Shown one piece after another: positions 1 through 7,103 of a stretch of 18,912 nt of DNA. The translations under genes were made by a program, and so were the position numbers. Origin of the DNA: an uncultured Atopobium sp. (lineage in GTDB: Bacteria > Actinomycetota > Coriobacteriia > Coriobacteriales > Atopobiaceae); the NCBI GenBank assembly GCA_947252455.1, contig CAMXVQ010000019.1, positions 1 through 18,912 on the forward strand, written 5' to 3'. The notes beneath the pieces are model-generated. The model saw only the letters and a program-made list of their open reading frames with translations, was not told the origin of the DNA and did no database searches. Every line of letters begins with the position of its first letter. The stretch's first letter is position 1.

Positions 1-344
1 CCATGGTGTTTTCGCTCATGCTGCGCTTTATTCCGCTTATTGCATTTGAAGCCACTTCTCTGAGCGAAGCTCAACTTATTCGCGGTGCGCGCTGCCAAAA
101 AGCCACCCTCAAAACCCAGTTTCATATCATGAGTTCTACGTTAACTGCTTTACTGACTAAAACGTATCAACATGCACAAGGCTTATCACAAGCATTAGAT
201 GCGCGTAATTATCGCGCGAACGCTGCACGAACGCAATGGCACGCTCTGCATTTTGCACAACTTGATATACAATGTGCTGCATTTCTTATGGTTTTCATTT
301 CCTTGCGCATTACATGCATATTCATGAATATATTTCCTCTGTAG
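1..344 (+). CDS. ecfT: ECF transporter transmembrane component EcfT (CbiQ family), C-terminal part
   Basis: This is the 3' end of a gene cut by the left window edge; the first whole codon is at position 3 and the stop is TAG at 342-344. EcfT is the membrane scaffold that couples two ATPases to a substrate-binding S component in energy-coupling factor vitamin or metal importers. About 113 residues are visible. The stretch LMLRFIPLI is typical of the family, followed by the two coupling-helix signatures with their conserved arginine: AQLIRGA (about residues 23-29) and ALDARNY (about 64-70). A hydrophobic segment near residues 88-110 would be the last membrane helix. Substrate cannot be inferred. 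A second, different EcfT lies at 14905-15723 on the other strand, so the region carries two ECF modules. Confidence 0.8.
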   Translation, partial: MVFSLMLRFIPLIAFEATSLSEAQLIRGARCQKATLKTQFHIMSSTLTALLTKTYQHAQGLSQALDARNYRANAARTQWHALHFAQLDIQCAAFLMVFISLRITCIFMNIFPL

Positions 345-598
345 CCTCTTCGTAGCTGCTTTGTAGACCCTCAAGCGCACAAACACGTAACGCATGTATG
401 TTCAAAGAACTTCTGAACTGCTCATTTTTTGAATCGCTACGCGCGAATAAACTCTTTCGCACGCTCGTTCGTAAAAGCACTCACACATGCACATACAAAC
501 CCATACCATTAACGGAATACCGCGTATCGTTTACCTAAATGCGCGTATATCTTGTTTGCGCAAAAATATAATTAATCTCGTATACAAAGGGCATAAAG
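345..598. other. Spacer between ecfT and the alcohol dehydrogenase
   Basis: No gene is convincing here. The adh reading frame stays open upstream to an ATG at 487, but those 42 extra codons do not resemble the enzyme family and have no ribosome site. A TATAAT hexamer at 567-572 in an AT-rich stretch is the best -10 candidate for adh, but I find no good -35 at 16-18 bases from it. No clean terminator for ecfT is visible; a T-run near 425-431 has only a weak stem before it. Confidence 0.3.
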
Positions 599-607
599 AA
601 GGAGGGG
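599..607 (+). promoter_or_regulatory. Strong ribosome binding site that sets the adh start
   Basis: AAGGAGGGG lies 5 bases before the ATG at 613. It matches the anti-Shine-Dalgarno sequence far better than anything near the upstream in-frame ATG at 487. The start it selects gives a protein colinear from residue 1 with known secondary alcohol dehydrogenases. Confidence 0.8.
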
Positions 608-612
608 TACCC

Positions 613-1674
613 ATGAAGGGTTATGCTATGCTCAAAATTGGAGAGTCTGGATGGATCGAAAAAGACGCTCCCAAATGCGGTCCGCTTGACGCAATTTGTA
701 AGCCATTAGCTGTTGCGATATGTACGTCCGACGTGCATACGCTTTGGGAAGGCGCTATTGGCGATCGTCACAACATGATCTTGGGTCACGAATGCTGCGG
801 CGAGGTTGTAGAAGTTGGCGAACTGGTAAAAGACTTTAAGCCTGGTGATCGAGTCCTGGTCCCTGCAATTACACCCGACTGGAATTCCCTTGAAGCACAA
901 GCAGGTTATGCTATGCATTCGGGAGGCATGCTTGCAGGTTGGAAATTCTCTAACTTTAAAGATGGTGTTTTTGGAGAGCTATTCCATGTTAACGATGCAG
1001 ATGGCAACCTTGCGCATCTTCCTTCAAACATTTCTCCTGCTGACGCATGCATTTTGTCAGACATGGTTCCCACAGGTTTTCATGCAGTTGAGCTTGCAGA
1101 CGTCCAATTTGGCGACACAGTTTTAGTTATTGGTATTGGTCCAGTAGGCCTTATGAGTGTAGCAGGTGCTGCTCTTCGCGGAGCATCGCGTATTATTGCG
1201 GTTGGAACTCGTCCAAAATGTGTTGAAGTTGCTAAAGGCTATGGCGCCAACGAATTTATCAATTATAAAGACGGCTCTATCTCTGAACAAGTCCTCAAGA
1301 TGACACAAGGCAAAGGTGTAGATCGCGTTTGTATTGCAGGCGGAAATTGCTCCACCTTTGAAGAGGCGGTCAAAGCCTTAAAGCCTGGTGGAAAAATTGG
1401 CAACGTCAACTATCTTGGTTCGGGTGAATTTGTTACCATTCCTCGTGTTGAATGGGGCGTTGGCATGGGTCACAAAGACATTCGCGGTGGTCTTATGCCC
1501 GGAGGTCGTTTGCGCATGGAGAAGTTAAGCTCACTTGTTTCTGCAGGTAGACTTGATCTTCATCCCGAGATAACGCACCTTTATCATGGTTGGGAACATC
1601 TCGAAGAGGCAATCTTTACTATGCGTGAAAAACCAGTAGACCTCATTAAGCCTGTTGTTGTTTTGGAAGACTAA
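613..1674 (+). CDS. adh: Zn-dependent NADP(H)-type secondary alcohol dehydrogenase
   Basis: A 353-residue medium-chain dehydrogenase that interconverts secondary alcohols and ketones (such as 2-propanol/acetone or 2-butanol) in the cytoplasm. Numbering matches the Thermoanaerobacter brockii / Clostridium beijerinckii enzymes without gaps through the key sites: catalytic zinc ligands Cys37, His59, Glu60 and Asp150, with GHE at 58-60. The Rossmann motif GIGPVG is at 174-179. Gly198, Arg200 and Tyr218, which hold the NADP phosphate in that subfamily, are present; Ser199 is replaced by Thr. The four-cysteine structural zinc loop of classical alcohol dehydrogenases is absent, as in this subfamily. 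The start is chosen from the strong ribosome site at 599-607. The gene appears monocistronic, with a terminator just downstream. The true substrate is unknown; acetoin/butanediol activity is also possible. Confidence 0.9.
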   Translation: MKGYAMLKIGESGWIEKDAPKCGPLDAICKPLAVAICTSDVHTLWEGAIGDRHNMILGHECCGEVVEVGELVKDFKPGDRVLVPAITPDWNSLEAQAGYAMHSGGMLAGWKFSNFKDGVFGELFHVNDADGNLAHLPSNISPADACILSDMVPTGFHAVELADVQFGDTVLVIGIGPVGLMSVAGAALRGASRIIAVGTRPKCVEVAKGYGANEFINYKDGSISEQVLKMTQGKGVDRVCIAGGNCSTFEEAVKALKPGGKIGNVNYLGSGEFVTIPRVEWGVGMGHKDIRGGLMPGGRLRMEKLSSLVSAGRLDLHPEITHLYHGWEHLEEAIFTMREKPVDLIKPVVVLED

Positions 1675-1707
1675 ACAGACGAGCTTTACACCATTTAAGA
1701 CCATAAT

Positions 1708-1744
1708 ACCCGCAAACTGCCCAGTGCGGTTTGTGGGTTTTCTT
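1708..1744 (+). terminator. Rho-independent terminator of adh
   Basis: A 10-bp stem, ACCCGCAAAC at 1708-1717 pairing with GTTTGTGGGT at 1729-1738 (one G-U pair), has an 11-base loop and ends in a T-rich tail (TTTTCTT). It begins 34 bases after the adh stop. Confidence 0.8.
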
Positions 1745-1787
1745 ACCGCCTGCACAATCTAATTTCTTATTGGGCTCGACACGGGCG

Positions 1788-1798
1788 TATACTATACA
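1788..1798 (+). promoter_or_regulatory. Possible -10 region for galE
   Basis: TATACT at 1788-1793 overlaps TATACA at 1793-1798, about 50 bases before the galE start and after the adh terminator. The best -35 at proper spacing is the poor TTCTTA at 1764-1769 (18-base spacer), so this is tentative. Confidence 0.3.
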
Positions 1799-1844
1799 AA
1801 ATGATTGTTTACTAACGTCTTAACGTACAGAAAGCGGTGTTGCT

Positions 1845-2885
1845 ATGGAACAGCATCAATGTGTTCTGGTAACAGGCGGAGCAGGATTTATTGGAAGTCA
1901 TACCTGCGTTGTCCTCTTAAGTGCAGGATATGATGTAGTTATCGTAGATGACTTATCAAACGCCAACATACATGTTCTTGACCGTATTCACACCATTGTA
2001 GGTGATGAAGCATTTGCTCATCTTACATTTTACCAAGCAAATGTTTGCGATGAGGGCGCGCTTGATTCGGTATTTAGCAAACATCCCATCTCAAGTGTTA
2101 TTCATTTTGCAGGTTTTAAAGCTGTTGGCGAATCGGTTTCTAAGCCAGTTGAATATTATTCAAACAACCTTATGTCCACGCTGGTGCTTACCCAGGTAAT
2201 GAAAAAACATGGCTGTCGCTCTATTATTTTCTCAAGCTCGGCAACGGTCTACGGCGATCCCGATTCACTTCCTCTTACCGAAGAAAGTCCAAAAAAGAAT
2301 GCAACCAATCCTTACGGCTGGACAAAATGGATGATCGAGCAAATTCTGAGCGATATCGTTGTAGCCGATCCTTCGTATAATGTTGTACTGCTTCGTTACT
2401 TTAATCCCATTGGCGCTCATCCTTCAGGACTTATAGGCGAAGATCCTCGCGGCATTCCCAATAATTTGTTGCCTTATGTAGCTCAAGTTGCCGTTGGTAA
2501 ACGCGAATACGTGCATGTTTTTGGCAACGATTATCCAACGCCCGATGGAACAGGCGTTCGTGATTATATTCACGTTATGGATCTTGCAACAGGTCATCTT
2601 GCAGCACTTCGTTGGATGCAAGGTAAACAAGGCTGCGAAGTGTTCAATTTGGGCACCGGTAAGGGAACGTCTGTGCTTGAAATTATTCATGCATTTTCCG
2701 AGGCGTGTGGCAAAGAGCTTCCCTATAAAATTGAACCCCGTCGACCAGGTGATGTTGCAACTAATTATGCAGATTGCAGCAAAGCGTATAAAGAAATGGG
2801 CTGGAAAGCGCAATACGATATTAAGGACATGTGTCGCGACGGTTGGAAATGGCAATCAAGCAATCCATCGGGTTACGAATGTTAA
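1845..2885 (+). CDS. galE: UDP-glucose 4-epimerase
   Basis: A 346-residue extended short-chain dehydrogenase that interconverts UDP-glucose and UDP-galactose using bound NAD, in the cytoplasm; it serves the Leloir pathway and supplies galactose for surface polymers. The NAD-binding GGAGFIG is at residues 11-17. The catalytic Ser is in SSSATVYG (third Ser, 132), and the YxxxK pair is Tyr157/Lys161 in YGWTK. The C-terminal half contains RYFNPIGAHPSG and GTGVRDYIHVMDL, hallmarks of GalE rather than of related epimerases. Length is normal (E. coli 338). The ribosome site before the ATG is weak. Its last 7 bases overlap the start of the next gene, suggesting translational coupling even though the pathways differ. 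Confidence 0.95.
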   Translation: MEQHQCVLVTGGAGFIGSHTCVVLLSAGYDVVIVDDLSNANIHVLDRIHTIVGDEAFAHLTFYQANVCDEGALDSVFSKHPISSVIHFAGFKAVGESVSKPVEYYSNNLMSTLVLTQVMKKHGCRSIIFSSSATVYGDPDSLPLTEESPKKNATNPYGWTKWMIEQILSDIVVADPSYNVVLLRYFNPIGAHPSGLIGEDPRGIPNNLLPYVAQVAVGKREYVHVFGNDYPTPDGTGVRDYIHVMDLATGHLAALRWMQGKQGCEVFNLGTGKGTSVLEIIHAFSEACGKELPYKIEPRRPGDVATNYADCSKAYKEMGWKAQYDIKDMCRDGWKWQSSNPSGYEC

Positions 2886-3979
2886 ATGCACAACACAACA
2901 AAGGCACACATGAAAGCTTAGCGTTTACTACGTTTTTGCAGGAAACGCTGCCTTATATTGTGCACGCGCTTACACAGAGTCTGCAAGAGCCCTTAGGCTC
3001 TCAAGCACAGTCAGATTTGAAAGCATACCTCTACCAGCCTCTTGCACACTTTACCGTGAACGGCGGAAAATTAATTCGTCCAGCGCTGTGTGTATTGGGA
3101 GCTTATGCATGCGGATATGAAGGTATGCTTAAAGACAGCGGCCATATACAAAAGTCTGCATCAGATACACTTCTTCAGATAAGTTGTGCGTTTGAACATT
3201 TTCAAGCAGCAGCGCTGATTCATGATGATATAGCTGATGAGAGTCTTCTGCGCCGTGGTGAGCCATGTTTGTATCGAGTACATGGAACAGGTCTTGCCAC
3301 CAATATGGGTGATAGTGCACTTGTGCATGCACTAGAATGTATAAATTCGCTTTCGGGCATTTCTGATAAATTGCGAGTTCGACTCATACAAGAATTTATT
3401 ACTATGGAAAAGCACACCATAGAAGGTCAAGCGCTTGATGTGGGCTGGTCAAACGAAAATCGTTGGGATATTTCGCTTGATGATTATCTCTATATGGCAA
3501 CATCAAAAACAGCATATTACTCCGCAAGCACGCCTCTTGTTATAGGAGCACTCTTTGCTGGCGCAAACCAAGAGCGCAGCGAGGCTCTGCGAGCTTATGG
3601 ACTACAAGCAGGCTTAGCATTTCAGTTGAAAGATGATGAACTTAATCTTTTTGGCGATGCAAACAAACTTGGAAAAGACCTCCGAAGTGATATCGTTGAG
3701 GGTAAACGAACCTATCTCACACTGTATGCACTTTCGCACTTGAACGCACTACAAAGTGCGCGGCTCAAAGAAATTTTAACCAAGCCCCATAATTCGCCAG
3801 ATGAACTAGACGAGGCATGCGCCCTCATAGAAGTATCAGGCGCACGCACACGCAGTCATAACCTTGCACATTCTTTAGCACAACAAGCCGATGCATGTAT
3901 AGACGAAAATCTTTTCTCTAAAGACACCGTTGCTATTTTGCATGCAATGACTGCATTTTTTATTCAACGGAATGCATAG
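2879..3979 (+). CDS. Polyprenyl (geranylgeranyl/farnesyl-type) diphosphate synthase
   Basis: A 366-residue trans-isoprenyl diphosphate synthase that condenses isopentenyl diphosphate units on an allylic primer to make a C15-C20 or longer chain for lipid carriers or quinones. Seen: NGGKLIRP (61-68), the first Asp-rich motif DDIAD (116-120) followed by RRG, the region after GQALDVGW, and KDDELNLFGD at 251-260, then GKDLRSDIVEGKRT. The second motif reads DDxxN (252-256), whereas the family usually has DDxxD. The start ATG overlaps the galE stop by 7 bases; ATG 2849 and ATG 2831 are in frame but lie further inside galE and would add 10 or 16 residues. Chain length cannot be assigned from sequence by eye. 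No terminator was found after the gene. Confidence 0.88.
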   Translation: MLNAQHNKGTHESLAFTTFLQETLPYIVHALTQSLQEPLGSQAQSDLKAYLYQPLAHFTVNGGKLIRPALCVLGAYACGYEGMLKDSGHIQKSASDTLLQISCAFEHFQAAALIHDDIADESLLRRGEPCLYRVHGTGLATNMGDSALVHALECINSLSGISDKLRVRLIQEFITMEKHTIEGQALDVGWSNENRWDISLDDYLYMATSKTAYYSASTPLVIGALFAGANQERSEALRAYGLQAGLAFQLKDDELNLFGDANKLGKDLRSDIVEGKRTYLTLYALSHLNALQSARLKEILTKPHNSPDELDEACALIEVSGARTRSHNLAHSLAQQADACIDENLFSKDTVAILHAMTAFFIQRNA

Positions 3980-4012
3980 GGAATGCCCAAGGAATGTAAA
4001 AGGGAGGTTTAG
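3969..4012 (+). repeat. Four imperfect 11-bp tandem units at the synthase stop codon
   Basis: Units begin at 3969 (GGAATGCATAG), 3980 (GGAATGCCCAA), 3991 (GGAATGTAAAA) and 4002 (GGGAGGTTTAG). The stop codon of the polyprenyl synthase is the end of the first unit, so the array may have extended or trimmed the C-terminus. The fourth unit is the most divergent. Confidence 0.5.
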
Positions 4013-4285
4013 CCTTAAGTTCGTGCTCAACCGTGCCAAGTTGCTCAAGCAAAACATATAAACATTCAAAATCACACATGAACACGAATGCAGTTGGAGT
4101 TCGTTTCGTTGTTTGTTCGTGAAAACGTTCGCAAATTCTAAAACCTTCGTATACATCATGGAGTTTTTTTATACAATACGAATTGGTTATGTTGAACTAT
4201 AACCCACACTATTACTCACATGAAACACTACCAAGCTGAATGCCTGCGTCTATAAAGTAGCATTGAGCTCATAAAAGCATGTTAC
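4013..4285. other. Spacer before the CwlM-like gene
   Basis: No gene is convincing on either strand. The stretch is AT-rich with TTCG/CGAA-type short motifs. Candidate -10 hexamers (TATAAC 4198-4203, TATAAA 4251-4256) lack a partner -35 at correct spacing, so the promoter of the downstream gene is not located with confidence. Confidence 0.3.
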
Positions 4286-4292
4286 AAGGAGG
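4286..4292 (+). promoter_or_regulatory. Ribosome binding site that sets the CwlM-like start
   Basis: AAGGAGG sits 4 bases before the ATG at 4297. It overlaps the codons that would follow the alternative in-frame ATG at 4279, so the downstream start is preferred. Confidence 0.75.
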
Positions 4293-4296
4293 ATCT

Positions 4297-5217
4297 ATGA
4301 ACCCGATTCGTGAAGGGTCAACGGGAGCGGCTGTTGAGGATATTCAAAGTCGTCTAACACGCCTGGATTACGCTATCGATTCATCTGAAATTAAACAACA
4401 GCACTTTGGCGCGTCAACTGCACGAGCCGTGGGAAAGTTTCGCCTTGATCATAATCTTTCGCTGAGCTCAGACGTAGACGAGCAAATGTGGTCAGAGCTT
4501 GTGGACGCATCATATACCATGGGCGATCGCACACTTTACTTGCGTTTACCCAACTTTCACGGAAACGATGTTAAACAGCTGCAAACATGCTTGAATATCT
4601 TAGGTTTTTCCTGCGGAGAGGCCGACGGATATTATGGTGTCCATACCGAGGCTGCAGTTAAAGAATTTCAGGAAAGTCAAGGCTATCTTGGTGATGGCAT
4701 GGCATTTCAAGATACCTTTGATGCCATAGAACGTCTTCATCACGTATGGGAAGGGCAAAAAACTGCATCGGCACAAGTGATGGGAAAGATGACATTTTCT
4801 CGTGCAGCCGATGTGCTCGAGCGTATTCACATTGGTCTTACCGCACAGGATCCTATCTCGAGAAACATTGCTGGTAGAATATGGAATCTTGCTTCGGCAA
4901 CAAGCGAAAAAAGTGGTATTGCCTTGCTTGAAACTATTGATAACGCTCCTCAAAATTTAACGAGCATTTTCGTACTCTCCACCGAAACCCCTACAAAAGA
5001 TTCTCATGTGCAAAGTGTGCCAACTCTTTCGTGCGATAATATCGAAACACTGCCGCAACGTCTTCAAGCGGTTTGTTGTGACGAGTGCACAAACGCACGC
5101 GTTGTTAGACTGGAGCTGCCCGAAGGCTTAAGCTATGACGGAACGTTTACCACCTCAGATGCACAAACTATTGCAGTTATGCTCCTTGATGCACTCTGTG
5201 CAACATATGCACAGTAA
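4297..5217 (+). CDS. CwlM-like protein: two PG-binding domains and a degenerate amidase-like tail
   Basis: A 306-residue protein without signal peptide or membrane segment, so likely cytoplasmic. Two PG_binding_1 repeats are visible (about residues 5-70 and 80-148). The linker between them, ASYTMGDRTLY, and the second repeat, with GNDVKQLQ and DGYYGVHT, closely resemble mycobacterial CwlM (from memory: ASYRLGARTLY, GDDVATLQ, DGHFGLQT). In CwlM an amidase_3-type domain follows; here residues 160-306 keep a plausible outline of one but show no DPGHGG-like zinc motif and no His/Glu/His set, so it should be inactive. Mycobacterial CwlM is a cytoplasmic activator of MurA rather than a hydrolase. 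Here glmU, which makes the MurA substrate UDP-GlcNAc, lies about 480 bases downstream beyond a tRNA gene. A regulatory role in precursor synthesis is inference. Confidence 0.75.
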   Translation: MNPIREGSTGAAVEDIQSRLTRLDYAIDSSEIKQQHFGASTARAVGKFRLDHNLSLSSDVDEQMWSELVDASYTMGDRTLYLRLPNFHGNDVKQLQTCLNILGFSCGEADGYYGVHTEAAVKEFQESQGYLGDGMAFQDTFDAIERLHHVWEGQKTASAQVMGKMTFSRAADVLERIHIGLTAQDPISRNIAGRIWNLASATSEKSGIALLETIDNAPQNLTSIFVLSTETPTKDSHVQSVPTLSCDNIETLPQRLQAVCCDECTNARVVRLELPEGLSYDGTFTTSDAQTIAVMLLDALCATYAQ

Positions 5218-5364
5218 CAAGCTAACAAGCTTTACAAACAGATGTGACAACACATAAGGGGCGTGATCGTAATCGAAGGAGCGCATGCAACATAAACACA
5301 CTTTTGTGTGCGCCTCTTGAGATATAGAAATGTTATTACTTCGTACTTGCACGTCATACAGAAA

Positions 5365-5370
5365 TATGAT
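5365..5370 (+). promoter_or_regulatory. Possible -10 element of the tRNA-Gln gene
   Basis: TATGAT ends 19 bases before the mature tRNA 5' end. The best -35-like sequence, TTGCAC at 5347-5352, is too close to it (12 bases) but would fit TAGTCT at 5370-5375 with a 17-base spacer. Tentative. Confidence 0.35.
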
Positions 5371-5389
5371 AGTCTACTAAAGCGCACAA

Positions 5390-5463
5390 TGGAGCATCGT
5401 CCAATGGTAGGACACAGGTTTTTGGTACCTGGAATGTAGGTTCGATCCCTGCTGCTCCAGCCA
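5390..5463 (+). tRNA. tRNA-Gln (anticodon TTG)
   Basis: A full cloverleaf can be drawn. The acceptor stem is TGGAGCA (5390-5396) with TGCTCCA (5453-5459), starting with the weak U1-A72 pair typical of tRNA-Gln. The anticodon stem CAGGT/ACCTG (5415-5419, 5427-5431) closes a 7-base loop with TTG at 34-36 (5422-5424). The T arm contains GGTTCGATCCC. The discriminator is G5460 and the 3' CCA is encoded at 5461-5463. Confidence 0.95.
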
Positions 5464-5471
5464 TTGTTTAT

Positions 5472-5500
5472 AAAAAGTCAAGCTTTTGCTTGACTTTTTT
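5472..5500 (+). terminator. Rho-independent terminator after tRNA-Gln
   Basis: A perfect 12-bp inverted repeat (AAAAAGTCAAGC at 5472-5483 and its complement at 5488-5499) has a TTTT loop and a T-run. Because A-runs precede and T-runs follow, it could act on both strands. It starts 8 bases after the encoded CCA. Confidence 0.92.
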
Positions 5501-5694
5501 ATTAGCTTTGTTTATGTAGTGCTTCCTTTATACAGGGCTTCCGCTCTCAACTTTTTCATGAGGTTTGATTTTGCATCGCTTCACTCTTGACTTTTTTGTT
5601 TTATTTTCTTCTCTTTTATATCACTCTTTTATAAATCATAAAATGTGAGATACTAATGATGTTTCTATACACAATGTATTGAAAGGCACGTCGT

Positions 5695-7101
5695 ATGCCC
5701 ATGACTGCAATCATCCTTGCTGCTGGCGAGGGTAAACGCATGAAATCTCATCACTCCAAAGTTATGCATAAATTACTTGATAAGCCACTTATTTGGTGGA
5801 CAGCTCAAGCAGCACAACAAGCAGGAGCTACTCACATCATCATAGTAGTTGGTCATAAAGGAGAAGAAATACGTTCGTATTTTGACAAAATTAACTTTAA
5901 AGACCAGGTGCAACAACTTACTTTTGTAGAACAGCGCGAACAACGAGGAACAGGTCACGCTGTTCTTTGTGTAAAGGAGCAATTAGGCAGCTTTCAAGGT
6001 CCTGTTGTCGTACTTTACGGCGACTCGCCTTTAATTACTCCTCAAACTATACAAAATCTTGTTTCTTTTAATAAAGAGCACCATAATGCCTGCTCTGTGA
6101 TAAGCATGGCACCTCCTAACTGCGCAGGATACGGTCGTCTTACCTTTGAAAACGATCAGATTTCACAGATTATAGAAGATAAGGATTGCACCCCGCAGCA
6201 GCGTGAACAACTCACTGAATGCAATTCGGGCGTGTACTGTTTTTGCGGTGGACGTCTTTCTCAACACATAGATGAACTTACCTGCGAAAATGTTCAGCAC
6301 GAATACTATATAACCGATATGATTGGACTTTATCGCAAGCTCAAACAACCAGTAGCCGCGCTTCATATTGAGGATTATCGTGAAGTTTTAGGGGTCAACA
6401 GTCGCATACAACTGGCGCAAGTAACTAAAATTATGCAAATGCGCATCAACGAACGTCTTATGGAACAAGGTGTAAGCATGCTTGATCCGCAACAAGTATG
6501 GGTTGGTCCCGAAGTGTGCGTTGGCCAAGACTGCGAACTTTTACCTCAAACGTTTTTATGGGGCTCAACACATATAGGATCAGACTGCGTTATTGGCCCT
6601 CAAAGCAGGCTGACAAATGCAACCGTAGGAAACGGGTGCGTGGTAGACGAAACAGTTATTGTGGACTCATGCATTGACGACGGTGTGGTTTGCGGACCGC
6701 GTGCATATATTCGTGGCAATGCGCATCTAAAACATAATGCTAAAGCAGGAACTCATGTAGAAATTAAGGGCTCAGAAATTGGGGAGCGCTCAAAAGTTCC
6801 TCACTTGTCCTATATCGGCGATGCTCGTTTAGGATCTGACGTTAATATTGGTGGCGGTTCTATTACCTGCAATTACGACGGCAAACACAAAAGCCATACC
6901 GAAATTGGCAACCACGTATTTATCGGAAGCGATACTATGATGGTGGCACCTGTTACTATTGGAGACAATGCACTTATTGGTGCAAGTTCTTGTATTACCA
7001 AGGACGTTCCTGCAGGATCACTTGCAATAGAGCGTTCTTCACAGCTCATAAAAAAGGATTGGGCAAATCAGTATTGGGATAAGCTTAAGAAAGAGGACTA
7101 A
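5695..7101 (+). CDS. glmU: Bifunctional UDP-GlcNAc pyrophosphorylase / glucosamine-1-phosphate acetyltransferase
   Basis: A 468-residue cytoplasmic enzyme that acetylates glucosamine-1-phosphate and then couples it to UTP to give UDP-GlcNAc for peptidoglycan and other glycans. The N-terminal nucleotidyltransferase has LAAGEGKRMKS (8-18), QRGTGHAV (83-90), LYGDSPL with metal ligand Asp110, and GVNSR with Asn235. The C-terminal left-handed beta-helix carries hexapeptide repeats from about 265 onward, with acetyltransferase residues Arg340, Lys358, His370, Tyr373 and CNYDG at 392-396. Usual length is about 456. GAAAGG at 5681-5686 is the ribosome site, 8 bases before ATG 5695; ATG 5701 is the alternative. 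prs follows after 2 bases, and glmU-prs-pth form one operon, a common Gram-positive order. The 194-base AT-rich spacer before it shows GATACT at 5649-5654 as a weak -10 candidate. Confidence 0.97.
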   Translation: MPMTAIILAAGEGKRMKSHHSKVMHKLLDKPLIWWTAQAAQQAGATHIIIVVGHKGEEIRSYFDKINFKDQVQQLTFVEQREQRGTGHAVLCVKEQLGSFQGPVVVLYGDSPLITPQTIQNLVSFNKEHHNACSVISMAPPNCAGYGRLTFENDQISQIIEDKDCTPQQREQLTECNSGVYCFCGGRLSQHIDELTCENVQHEYYITDMIGLYRKLKQPVAALHIEDYREVLGVNSRIQLAQVTKIMQMRINERLMEQGVSMLDPQQVWVGPEVCVGQDCELLPQTFLWGSTHIGSDCVIGPQSRLTNATVGNGCVVDETVIVDSCIDDGVVCGPRAYIRGNAHLKHNAKAGTHVEIKGSEIGERSKVPHLSYIGDARLGSDVNIGGGSITCNYDGKHKSHTEIGNHVFIGSDTMMVAPVTIGDNALIGASSCITKDVPAGSLAIERSSQLIKKDWANQYWDKLKKED

Positions 7102-7103
7102 GC

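Noticed and set aside
487..612. Upstream in-frame extension of the alcohol dehydrogenase (42 codons)
   Set aside because: No ribosome site, no family similarity, and the strong site at 599-607 sets the start at 613 with exact colinearity to known enzymes.
5297..5310. CACACTTTTGTGTG hairpin as terminator of the CwlM-like gene
   Set aside because: Only a 5-bp stem and no T-run after it.
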